DNA of 64,000 nucleotides, taken from NCBI RefSeq assembly GCF_015354245.1, contig NZ_JADKYZ010000003.1, positions 124,001 through 188,000 on the forward strand, written 5' to 3'. A model generated the notes under the pieces. That model was not told the DNA's origin. It made no database searches and saw only the letters and a list, made by a program, of their open reading frames with translations. Shown here piece after piece: positions 37,001 to 45,060 of this stretch; position 1 is the stretch's first letter, and each line of letters starts with the position of its first letter. Made by a program: the position numbers and the translations under genes. Source of the stretch: Diaphorobacter caeni (lineage in GTDB: Bacteria; Pseudomonadota; Gammaproteobacteria; Burkholderiales; Burkholderiaceae_C).

Positions 37001-37801
37001 TCAGGGCAGCACTTCCAAGGTCGCGACGTAGCCAAGACGGCGTTCGGTGGCCTTGGCGACCGTGGTCTTGCTGTCCTTGGCGTCAGCGCTCAGCCAGAAC
37101 AGGCCCGCGCGCGGAAACTTCACCTTGAGCACGCCGTTCGCGTCGGTCCTGAGCTTGATCGCATCCACACCGTCACGGTAGCGGATGCCGTCAGCCACCA
37201 GTTCCACCTCCAGCTCCGCTGCAGGCTTGCCGTCGAGCTGGAATTCAAACGTCGCTTCCTCGCTCGCCACCAGATCGTTGGGATGGGTCACGGCCTTCAT
37301 CTCGAGGCCCTTGCCGGAAACCGCCAGCGCGGACGGCTTGCCCACCGACACGAAGGTCTCCATGCGGCGCACGTTCTCGGTGATGCGCACCTCCTTGGCA
37401 TCCGCCGGAATCTGCTTGACGATTTCCTCGGCCGAGCCGCGCACGCGCTTGGGTTGGCCGTTGGCATCCTTGTAGCCGCCCATCACGCCGTTCATCAGCA
37501 TGGTCACGCGGTAAGTGCCGGGCTTTTCGGGCTTGAAGTCGAACACGCTGCGCAACTCGCCCTTGTGGGCGTTCTTCATCTCGACGGCTTCGCCATCGGG
37601 TCCCGTGACCTTCACGTTCTCGAGGCCGAGCGGACGGTGATTGAAGAAGAACACATCGTTGGAAACCGCTGCGTCGATGGTCACCCAATCGGACTTGGAG
37701 AGCACCGTGCTCGACGGCTTGAACCAGAGGTCATGGGCCTGAGCGGACAGCGCGGCGAGCGCCAGAGTGGCGGCCACGAGGGCGTGCTTCTTGAACATCA
37801 T
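37001..37801 (-). CDS. DUF4198 periplasmic protein
   Basis: A 266-residue exported protein with signal peptide (KHALVAATLALAALSAQA) and mature N-terminus HDLWFKPSSTVL, as is usual in DUF4198 (His right after cleavage). The rest looks like two beta-sandwich domains (ENVRRMETFVSVGKPSALAV and GVLKVKFPRAGLFWLSADAK). Two tandem ATGs exist; the first is used. DUF4198 genes often neighbour metal uptake genes; here it stands between DUF2271 (65 bp gap) and ApbE, pointing to an envelope redox or metal role. Confidence 0.85.
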   Translation of the reverse strand: MMFKKHALVAATLALAALSAQAHDLWFKPSSTVLSKSDWVTIDAAVSNDVFFFNHRPLGLENVKVTGPDGEAVEMKNAHKGELRSVFDFKPEKPGTYRVTMLMNGVMGGYKDANGQPKRVRGSAEEIVKQIPADAKEVRITENVRRMETFVSVGKPSALAVSGKGLEMKAVTHPNDLVASEEATFEFQLDGKPAAELEVELVADGIRYRDGVDAIKLRTDANGVLKVKFPRAGLFWLSADAKDSKTTVAKATERRLGYVATLEVLP

Positions 37802-37866
37802 TGGTGGAGGTCCCTTCTTTGCTTTTTGAGACTGGTTTGAAATGAGATTGAGGCTGCGAAACGCCA

Positions 37867-38388
37867 TCAGGGCTTGAGATCGAGCTTGATCTGCCCCAGC
37901 TCGGTGCTGCCCTTGGCGCTGAGGCTGGTGGCCTGTTTGGCCGGCCATTCGAACGGGATCGAGACCAGCTCGCGGCCGCCCACTTCGCGCGCGGCTTCGA
38001 CCATCAGCTTGTACTGACCGGGTGCGAGCTTCGGCAGCGGGTTCTTGCCTTCGGCGAACGACAGCGCATGGTTGCCCGCAGGCTTGGTCGGCTGGGTCAC
38101 GCCGTCGATGGGGAGCGTGAGTTCTCGGCCCGTGCGGCGCCACCACTGGCGCATGTCCTTGAGCCATTTCGTGCCCTCGGCATCCTTCATCTTCGCGTCA
38201 TACCAGACCGACAGATTGGCGGCCACGCCGCCGTCGGCCTTCTCCAGCCACACGGCCACGTAGGGCTTGTGGTACTCGGCCACCTGCAACTGCGGAATGC
38301 CCACGGTCACATCGAGTCCGCCAGCGATCGCGGGCAAGCCCACCACCGCACCCAGCGCCACCGAGCACTTGAAAATCATCTTCGCCAT
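37867..38388 (-). CDS. DUF2271 periplasmic protein, possible flavinylation target
   Basis: A 173-residue exported protein with signal peptide ending near AIAGG. The DUF2271 pattern is clear (YVAVWLEKADGGVAANLSVW, then WLKDMRQWWRR). The segment IDGVTQPTKPAGNH (Asp95, Thr98) aligns with the D-x-x-S/T-G-A-T signature that ApbE enzymes flavinylate, but with Gln-Pro in place of Gly-Ala. Located 54 bp after the PepSY gene and in the same unit as apbE, it is the most likely FMN carrier, if any. Confidence 0.85.
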   Translation of the reverse strand: MAKMIFKCSVALGAVVGLPAIAGGLDVTVGIPQLQVAEYHKPYVAVWLEKADGGVAANLSVWYDAKMKDAEGTKWLKDMRQWWRRTGRELTLPIDGVTQPTKPAGNHALSFAEGKNPLPKLAPGQYKLMVEAAREVGGRELVSIPFEWPAKQATSLSAKGSTELGQIKLDLKP

Positions 38389-38442
38389 CTCTGTATTTCC
38401 TTCAACAAAATTCGGGGAGTGGGCTGCGCCTTCGAGACCAGA

Positions 38443-39105
38443 TCAATGGATCAGCAGCAGCGCGAGCAGCGCCGGGATTACCAAGCCCAGCCCGACCATC
38501 GGCCAGGTCAGCGGGCGCCGCTCGGAATGCATCTTCAGGATCAGCAGGCCGGTGATGCAGAACACCAGACAGCCCACCGCGAACACGTCTAGGAACAGAC
38601 TCCAGGCGCCCCCCGTGTTGCGGCCCTTGTGCAGATCGTTGATGTAGGAGATCCAGCCCCGGTCGGTGGATTCGTACTCCACCGCGCCGTCCTTCAGGTC
38701 CACGCGCAGCCATGCGTCGCCGCCGGGACGCGGCATCGCCACATAGGCTTCATCGTCGCTCCACTCGACCGTGCGGCCCGCGACATCAACATTGATTTCG
38801 CTGCGGATGAAGGCCGCCACCGACGCGGGAATGGGGGGGCTCGCAGCAGACTTGCCCTGCTCCTTGAGGTTCACCTGCAGTTCCTGCAGCACCTGCAATT
38901 GGGCCAGCAGCGGTGCGGGCATCGCGCCCTCGCGCGTTTGCACGCGCGGCCGGGACTCGATCTGCCCGGCGTGATTCAGAGTGATGCCCGTGAAGGCAAA
39001 AAGCAGCATGCCGATCAGGCAGATGGCCGAGCTGATCCAGTGCCACTCATGTAATTTTTTCAGCCAGTACGCTCGTTGCGAGCCACCGGAAACAGCCGAC
39101 TTCAT
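38443..39105 (-). CDS. PepSY-associated membrane protein
   Basis: A 220-residue inner-membrane protein. The N-terminal helix follows the PepSY_TM pattern (LKKLHEWHWISSAICLIGML, then FAFTGITLNH) with His19, His22 and His45 that could bind haem or metal. A periplasmic part (about residues 47-160) is followed by two more helices. ATG 39105 follows AAGG; the frame extends upstream without protein character. It leads the leftward DUF2271-DUF4198-ApbE-reductase set and lies below a Fur-box-like site. Confidence 0.85.
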   Translation of the reverse strand: MKSAVSGGSQRAYWLKKLHEWHWISSAICLIGMLLFAFTGITLNHAGQIESRPRVQTREGAMPAPLLAQLQVLQELQVNLKEQGKSAASPPIPASVAAFIRSEINVDVAGRTVEWSDDEAYVAMPRPGGDAWLRVDLKDGAVEYESTDRGWISYINDLHKGRNTGGAWSLFLDVFAVGCLVFCITGLLILKMHSERRPLTWPMVGLGLVIPALLALLLIH

Positions 39106-39188
39106 GGAAAACCTTGGATGGACGTTCGCCGCGATGCATTGTTTGTTCTTGTGCGCATCGGGATGGGTGAATTTTAGAAGTGAGATCG

Positions 39189-39203
39189 TGCAAATGCATC
39201 TCA
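39189..39203 (-). promoter_or_regulatory. Possible Fur box upstream of the PepSY operon
   Basis: Read leftwards, TGAGATG-C-ATTTGCA matches the 7-1-7 Fur pattern TGATAAT-N-ATTATCA at about 9 of 14 informative positions. It lies some 85-100 bp upstream of the PepSY start in an AT-rich stretch. The match is only moderate. Confidence 0.4.
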
Positions 39204-39345
39204 TTTTTATTTACTTTACCAAAGCGACACATGCCCCAGCGCTGCATTCAGAGTGCAATCGATCTTTTGGGCATAAAAACCGCCGCCCATATGCAACAAA
39301 AGAAGAATGAAGCATAATAAAGACAGTCTTTAGCTGTATTCAGTT

Positions 39346-40287
39346 ATGAACCTGCACCAATTCCGCTTCGTCCAGGAAGCCGCCCGCCGCAATCTCAACC
39401 TAACCGAAGCCGCCAAGGCGCTGCACACCTCGCAGCCCGGCGTGTCCAAAGCCATCATCGAGCTCGAGGATGAGCTTGGCGTGGACATCTTCGCGCGCCA
39501 CGGCAAGCGCCTCAAGCGCGTGACCGAGCCCGGACAGCACGTGCTCAAGAGCATCGAGCTCATCATGCGCGAGGTCACCAACCTCAAGCGCATCGGCGAA
39601 CAGTACAGCGCGCAGGACAGCGGCACGCTCTCCATCGCCACCACCCACACGCAGGCTCGCTACGTGCTGCCGATGCCCGTCGCCAAACTGCGCGAGTCCT
39701 ACCCCAAGGTCAACATCAGCCTGCATCAGGCCACGCCACACGAAGTGGCGCGCATGGTGATCGACGAAGTGGCCGAGATCGGCATGGCGACCGAGTCGCT
39801 CGCCGACTACCCGGACCTCGTGACCCTGCCCTGCTATGAATGGCAGCACGTGCTGGTCATGCCAAGCAACCATCCGCTCGCCCAGCGCGAGCGCATCGGC
39901 CTTGAGGACATCGCCCACGAGCCGCTCGTGACCTACCACCCCTCCTTCACCGGACGCGGCAAGATCGACGCCGCCTTCGCCACCCGCAAGCTGCAGCCGC
40001 GCATCGTGCTCGAAGCCATCGACTCCGACGTGATCAAGACCTACGTGCGTCTGGGCATGGGCATCGGCATCGTTGCCGAGATGGCCATGCGTGACGACCC
40101 CGTCGGCGACCTCGTCGTGCGCCCCATGGGCCACCTGTTCGGACAGAACGTGGCGCGCGTCGCGTTCAAGCGCGGCGCCTATCTGCGCAACTTCATCTAC
40201 AAGTTCTCCGAACTGCTGAGCGACCGCCTGAGCCGCGATCTCGTGATGCGCGCCATGGTCGGGAACGTCAACGACTACGAGTTGTGA
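39346..40287 (+). CDS. CysB-type LysR transcriptional regulator
   Basis: A 313-residue LysR regulator of the CysB/Cbl group. The helix-turn-helix is NLNLTEAAKALHTSQPGVSK, with the CysB-like start MNLHQFRFVQEAARRNLNLT and the effector-domain motif SIATTHTQARYVLP. CysB proteins respond to O-/N-acetylserine and control sulfur assimilation. It is divergent from the PepSY operon, so it may also act there; the adjacent CbiX-like gene supports a sulfur or siroheme theme. Confidence 0.9.
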   Translation: MNLHQFRFVQEAARRNLNLTEAAKALHTSQPGVSKAIIELEDELGVDIFARHGKRLKRVTEPGQHVLKSIELIMREVTNLKRIGEQYSAQDSGTLSIATTHTQARYVLPMPVAKLRESYPKVNISLHQATPHEVARMVIDEVAEIGMATESLADYPDLVTLPCYEWQHVLVMPSNHPLAQRERIGLEDIAHEPLVTYHPSFTGRGKIDAAFATRKLQPRIVLEAIDSDVIKTYVRLGMGIGIVAEMAMRDDPVGDLVVRPMGHLFGQNVARVAFKRGAYLRNFIYKFSELLSDRLSRDLVMRAMVGNVNDYEL

Positions 40288-40326
40288 AACGCATTTCCCG
40301 CCGAGCCAGATCTACGAGCGTGTCGG

Positions 40327-40384
40327 CGATCTCCACACGGTCTTGCAGGCGCGGCCTCGGGCTGAGATCGTAATCACGCTCTAA
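40327..40384 (+). repeat. 58-bp upstream element, copy 2
   Basis: Gapless 53/58 match to 20812-20869 with the same CGATCTC...GAGATCG inverted repeat. It ends in CTCTAAAATTC, where TAAAAT (40382-40387) resembles a -10 box. The aminotransferase ATG is 12 bp beyond its end. Confidence 0.85.
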
Positions 40385-40396
40385 AATTCGAACGTC

Positions 40397-41569
40397 ATGA
40401 CAAGCCACAACAGCGCGCCGCGCACCCCCACCTTCCCAAGCCGTCTGCCCAACGTGGGCACCACGATCTTCACCGTGATGTCGGCGCTCGCCACCGAGCA
40501 CAAGGCCGTCAATCTCGGTCAGGGCTTTCCGGATTTCGCCTGTGATCCCAAGCTCGTCGACGCCGTCAACGACGCCATGCGCGCCGGGCACAACCAGTAC
40601 CCGCCCATGCCCGGTGTGCCCGCCTTGCGCGAGGCCATGTCGCAAAAATACCAGGCGCTGCACAACCGCCACTACGACGCCAACACTGAAATCACGGTGA
40701 CGGCGGGCGCAACCCAGGCCATCCTCACCGCCGTGCTCGCCTGCGTGCAACCGGGCGACGAAGCCATCGTGCTCGAGCCCTGCTACGACAGCTACGTGCC
40801 CAATATCGAGACCGCCGGCGGCAAGGTCGTGCGCGTGCCGCTCACGCCCGGCACGTTCCGGCCGGACTTCGACAAGATCGCGGCCGCCATCACGCCACGC
40901 ACTCGCCTCATGATCATCAACTCGCCGCACAACCCGAGCGGCACGATCTGGACCGATGGTGAAATGCGCCAGCTGGAAGAGCTGCTCGCGCCCACCGACA
41001 TCCTGCTGATCAGCGACGAGGTCTACGAACACATGGTGTTTGACGGCCAGCAGCACCAGAGCGCCGCGCGCTTTGCGGGACTTGCCGCGCGAGCCTTCAT
41101 CGTCTCGAGCTTCGGCAAGACCTATCACGTCACCGGCTGGAAGATCGGCACCGTGGCCGCGCCCGCGGCGCTCACCGCCGAGTTCCGCAAGGTCCACCAG
41201 TTCAACGTGTTCACCGTGAACACCCCCATGCAGTACGGCATCGCGAGCTACATGCAGGATCCGGCGCCGTACCTGCAGCTCTCCGCCTTCTACCAAGCCA
41301 AGCGCGATCTGTTCCGCGAAGGCCTGAAGGGCTCGCGCTTCAAGCTCCTGCCCAGCCAGGGCAGCTATTTCCAGTGCGTGGACATCTCGGACATCAGCGA
41401 CCTGAGCGAAGCCGACTTCTGCCAATGGCTCACCCGCGAGATCGGCGTCGCGGCCATTCCACTGTCGGCCTTCTACGTGGAAAAGTTCGATCAGCGCGTC
41501 GTGCGCTTCTGCTTCGCCAAGAAGGACGAGACCCTGCGCGCAGCGCTCGAGCGGCTGCGCAAGCTGTAA
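40397..41569 (+). CDS. PLP-dependent aminotransferase, methionine/kynurenine aminotransferase type
   Basis: A 390-residue class I/II aminotransferase. The substrate-binding start NLGQGFPDFACDPKLVDAVN, the motif INSPHNPSGTIW and PLP lysine Lys241 in VSSFGKTYHVTGWKIG match the YbdL/MtnE-like methionine aminotransferase group. These use aromatic or sulfur 2-oxo acids. The ATG lies just downstream of the 58-bp repeat and lacks a Shine-Dalgarno sequence. A hairpin terminator follows. Confidence 0.88.
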   Translation: MTSHNSAPRTPTFPSRLPNVGTTIFTVMSALATEHKAVNLGQGFPDFACDPKLVDAVNDAMRAGHNQYPPMPGVPALREAMSQKYQALHNRHYDANTEITVTAGATQAILTAVLACVQPGDEAIVLEPCYDSYVPNIETAGGKVVRVPLTPGTFRPDFDKIAAAITPRTRLMIINSPHNPSGTIWTDGEMRQLEELLAPTDILLISDEVYEHMVFDGQQHQSAARFAGLAARAFIVSSFGKTYHVTGWKIGTVAAPAALTAEFRKVHQFNVFTVNTPMQYGIASYMQDPAPYLQLSAFYQAKRDLFREGLKGSRFKLLPSQGSYFQCVDISDISDLSEADFCQWLTREIGVAAIPLSAFYVEKFDQRVVRFCFAKKDETLRAALERLRKL

Positions 41570-41603
41570 ACCGGACAACGACAGCCGTTGGTACCACCGT
41601 CCA

Positions 41604-41628
41604 CCGCGCTTCGGCGCGGTTGCTTTTT
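41604..41628 (+). terminator. Rho-independent terminator of the aminotransferase gene
   Basis: CCGCGC-TTCG-GCGCGG (41604-41619) followed by TTGCTTTTT. It separates the aminotransferase from the convergent response regulator. Confidence 0.85.
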
Positions 41629-41648
41629 CCGGGCACGACCGTCGTCAC

Positions 41649-42284
41649 TCAAAACAGATTCGCGTTCAGGCAGAACTCCATGAGCAACTGATCCGTCGCG
41701 ATGTCGAGCTTGCGCATGACGGAGCGCTTCTGCGTGCTCACGGTCTTGATGCTGCGGTTCAGATCGGCCGCGATCGTCTTGAGCGGCAGGCCGCGCGAAA
41801 ACTGGCGCAGCACCTCCAGCTCGCGCGGCGAGATGGAATGCAGATTCTTCGTGAACATGCGCAAATCCTCGCGATTGATGCCCGGCGGGTAATACACCCC
41901 GCCATCGACAAGGCGGTTGAGCGCCTGCCCCAACTCCGCGAGCTCATGGTTCTTGAGCACCACCGCCGCGACGCCGTAGTCGTAGAGAGAAAACACCATC
42001 GATGCATTGACGCAGTCCGAATAGACGACAAAGCGCCTGCCCGGAAAATTGCGCAGCAGATATTTGATGTAGCGAACCCCGTCGCCATACATACCATCAT
42101 CGGGCATGGTGAAATCGGTGATGACAATATCCACCTCCGCATCGTCCCGCAGAAATCGAATCAACTCAGTGGAGCTTTTGAGCGTGGCCACCACCATGAA
42201 TCTCGAATCCTGCTGAATCAGATTGCCCAAGGCGTAGAGCACGGTGGGGTGATCGTCCGCAATGGCCACGCGTATTTTGTTCAT
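41649..42284 (-). CDS. Response regulator with LuxR-type DNA-binding domain (RcsB/NarL class)
   Basis: A 211-residue two-domain regulator. The receiver has acidic Asp10/Asp11 and phospho-acceptor Asp57 (DIVITDFTMPDDG). The GerE/LuxR helix-turn-helix is SISPRELEVLRQFSRGLPLK, then TIAADLNRSIKTVSTQKRSV. The phrase SIKTVSTQK is typical of RcsB-like regulators. No sensor kinase is adjacent. Its upstream region is AT-rich and apparently gene-free for about 1 kb, so the regulon is unknown. Confidence 0.92.
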   Translation of the reverse strand: MNKIRVAIADDHPTVLYALGNLIQQDSRFMVVATLKSSTELIRFLRDDAEVDIVITDFTMPDDGMYGDGVRYIKYLLRNFPGRRFVVYSDCVNASMVFSLYDYGVAAVVLKNHELAELGQALNRLVDGGVYYPPGINREDLRMFTKNLHSISPRELEVLRQFSRGLPLKTIAADLNRSIKTVSTQKRSVMRKLDIATDQLLMEFCLNANLF

Positions 42285-43293
42285 ATCGACAGCATTTGAA
42301 TTAAATTACAAACAGACAGCAACCATTAACGTTTCATACGTCAATTTACCGTTGCAGCCAAAAGCAACAAAGAATAGCGATGCCAATTTTCAAATTCAGT
42401 TAACCAACGCACAAAAGCGGCTCGATTGATTTTTATCTAATCAAATCAAGAGTTATATTCCATCGAACGATTCAGCCAATAGTAAGACGAGTCCAGAATT
42501 GCGGATACGCCGATCACAGGCAAGCGTCCCCGCCACTCACCCGATCAACGCACTGCTGTCCAGCCTTCAGCAGCACGCTCCTACGGTCGAGTAGAATATT
42601 TGGAAAACCTATCAAGCCAATAGATAAATATTCCACAAGAAACAACAACAATAAATGACGCACACCTACTTAATCCATTAATACAAAAGACATAACTTCA
42701 ATCAATATACTAATCAGACACTTACACGACAGAAACCTTTTTTCACAAATTTATCATCCTCAATGGCTCTCAAGCGCGAATTCAAAAACAGGAACCCAGA
42801 GCAGCGCGCTTGAATGCAATCAAATTCTTGCAAACCAGATGCGCGGACGAATGTGCACAACGCACTTTCATTTGCACCGAATGCTTTCTGCAATGCCGAT
42901 CCACTCAACATCATGCGTTCTTCAATCATGAAGAAGGTCAAGACTTCACGCACTCATCTTCACACACTCATTTGCGAGCAGAAATGCGGTGTTAATCACA
43001 TCGTATTTACCTGTGAGAGGACTGATTCATTGCCAGAAAAGCCAATCAATTTTCATCGGAGGTGAGCGAGCGCGCAGTGCGACTCGCACGGGAATGTCGG
43101 CCCGATCATTCGCGTTGTATGCAGCATGCGGATCCGTCGCGCCCAAGATGGACTGGCGCGTCACGACAATGAACCTCTGGGTTCAGCGTGCGGCAATCGA
43201 TGCGGAGCACCTCAGTGGGTGCATGGGTTCAACCGCGACTCACTGCGGGAGTCCACTCACGATGATGCTCTTGTTCCCATGGTGGTGCCTCAG
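42285..43293. other. AT-rich interval without recognisable gene
   Basis: About 42.3-43.08 kb is markedly richer in A+T than the rest of the window, and the remainder to 43.29 kb returns to normal composition. Short frames exist (for example 42714-42953 minus and 42814-43065 plus), but none has a convincing start, family motif or composition. It may be a remnant of a lost accessory locus or a long regulatory region for the response regulator. Confidence 0.6.
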
Positions 43294-43686
43294 TCACCCA
43301 AACTGGTCCGCCAGCACCATGAACCACAACAGGGCCGCACACCCCCAGAGCACAACGGCATATGCCGTCCGGCGGCGTGCAGCCGAGACGTTTCTTGCCA
43401 GAAGAATCTGATTGAGGTATCCCGCCGCCAGAAAACCGACTGGCCAGACCATGGCCACGCCGGTGATGGCGCCCCAGACCCAGTCTCCGCTCCAGTCGTC
43501 CATTGGAGGAAACCACACGCCAACGACCGGCCAAGTGGCCCAGTAGAGAAGCATCGAATATGCGCCGAGCGACAGGAAGGCCAATGCGAGCGCGATCCCG
43601 AATGCCCACCTCGATCGTCGCATCGCTGCGAAACGACTGACCAAGGGTGACCTGAAGAATCTTTGGATGATGTCCGGGGCGCTCAT
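43294..43686 (-). CDS. Small membrane protein of unknown function
   Basis: A 130-residue protein with a basic N-terminus (MRRSRW) and about three transmembrane segments: AFGIALALAFLSLGAYSMLL, VWGAITGVAMVWPVGFLAAG and AYAVVLWGCAALLWFMVLA. No family is recognised. It ends next to the AT-rich interval and starts 71 bp from the hydrolase gene on the same strand. Confidence 0.65.
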   Translation of the reverse strand: MSAPDIIQRFFRSPLVSRFAAMRRSRWAFGIALALAFLSLGAYSMLLYWATWPVVGVWFPPMDDWSGDWVWGAITGVAMVWPVGFLAAGYLNQILLARNVSAARRRTAYAVVLWGCAALLWFMVLADQFG

Positions 43687-43757
43687 GTCGGTGTGTATAT
43701 CACATCAACAGGAGCGAAAGACGCGCTGTCCCTGGTCTACCCCCGCGCTTCAGGCTC

Positions 43758-44885
43758 TCACTCACCCGCCCTCAACTGCGACGACAGAAAGTGCATCAGT
43801 ACACTGTGCGAGGCGCTCTTCACCTCGTCGTCGCGGCCGCTCACGTAGCCGATCTTCACGCAGTCGCCCAGCAGTTTGCCGCTTTGTGCGCGCAGTTTGA
43901 TGCGGGTTTCGCGGTCGGGTTTGGCGTTGGCGGGGATGAGGGCATGGCCGCGCACGCTGGGGATGGCGTTGGCGTCAAACTTCACGGTGCAGCCACGCAG
44001 ATAGGGTCGCTCGGCCATGGTGCGTGGTTCGCTGCTGTCCCAGTCGTGTCCAGCCTTCGCGAAGACCACGGCGTTGACCAACGATCCGGCCTTGCGCAGG
44101 CGGGATTCGGCGGCGGCGCAGGCGACGAGGTCGTTCGAGGCATCTTCGCCAGAGCGGAAGCTCAGCAGCGGCGCACCGGTGGTCTTTCGGGTGCGCAGTT
44201 CTTCAAAACAGGGACCATAGAAATCTACGTGCAGCGCGAATGGCGGCACGCGTGGCGCGAGCTGGGCACGCATTCGCTCGTCCATGCTCATGCGGGCGAC
44301 CATGCCACCGCGCGAGTAACCGATGAGGCCGATGCGGCGCGCGTCGATGGCGGGATGGCGGTTGAGCGCACGCAGTGCGGCGTAGGCATCGGTCATCACG
44401 TCGAACTCCGACGCGCCGAGCAGCTTGATGCGGTATGGCGTGTCGTCATTGATGCCGCGCGGCTGGTAGTAGTCGATCACCAATGCGGCGATGCCGTTGC
44501 GGATGAGCATCTGCGCCATCTCGCCCTCGCGGCCGGGCATGACACCAGAGCCGCCGGGAAGAATCACCATCGCGGGCACGGGTGTGGCGTCGCTGGCCTG
44601 CGGTGGCAGCAACAGCCGGCCCATACCTGCGGTGGGTGCGGCCTTGTTGGACTGGTGCAGCAGCACGTCGAGATCGTAGGGACTGCTGCTGTTGAATCGG
44701 ATGTTGCCCTGGGTGTCACTGTGCAGAACGGTGGGCGCCGCCATCGGAGCCATTGGCGGCATGGCGGGCAGTGACGGAAACAGGTCGGCGGCGCTTTGAG
44801 CGTTTGCAGCGCCGACGTTCGCCAGGACGCCTGCGCAGACCAGAAGGACCGGCGCGAAAAGCCGGTTGAGATGAGTGCGCAGCAT
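43758..44885 (-). CDS. Exported alpha/beta-hydrolase (dienelactone hydrolase-like)
   Basis: A 375-residue protein with signal peptide (FAPVLLVCAGVLANVGAANA). The alpha/beta-hydrolase fold shows GxSxG-type GYSRGGMVAR with Ser181, likely acid Asp238 (FRSGEDASND) and His270 (FAKAGHDWD). MVILPGGSGVMPG is the oxyanion region. ATG 44885 is chosen because the upstream frame is not protein-like. It lies downstream of the DUF1329/DUF1302 pair and may hydrolyse an ester or lactone in the periplasm; the substrate is not known. Confidence 0.82.
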   Translation of the reverse strand: MLRTHLNRLFAPVLLVCAGVLANVGAANAQSAADLFPSLPAMPPMAPMAAPTVLHSDTQGNIRFNSSSPYDLDVLLHQSNKAAPTAGMGRLLLPPQASDATPVPAMVILPGGSGVMPGREGEMAQMLIRNGIAALVIDYYQPRGINDDTPYRIKLLGASEFDVMTDAYAALRALNRHPAIDARRIGLIGYSRGGMVARMSMDERMRAQLAPRVPPFALHVDFYGPCFEELRTRKTTGAPLLSFRSGEDASNDLVACAAAESRLRKAGSLVNAVVFAKAGHDWDSSEPRTMAERPYLRGCTVKFDANAIPSVRGHALIPANAKPDRETRIKLRAQSGKLLGDCVKIGYVSGRDDEVKSASHSVLMHFLSSQLRAGE

Positions 44886-45060
44886 GGCGTGTCTCCCGAA
44901 AAAGTCCCTGCGCACACCACTCGCATCGCGCCAAACGCAGTGCAAAGCGGTGTACGTCTTGGGGTTGGCCGCGGCGGCTCAGCGTGGCGTAATCAATTCA
45001 GCCAAATCAAAAAATGAGGAAATGATGAAATGAACACGCTTCGTCGCCGCGCAAGCTTCG

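Noticed and set aside
42714-43065. Two small frames in the AT-rich interval (79 codons minus, 83 codons plus)
   Set aside because: No Shine-Dalgarno sequence, no recognisable domain, overlapping on opposite strands; kept only as part of the interval description.
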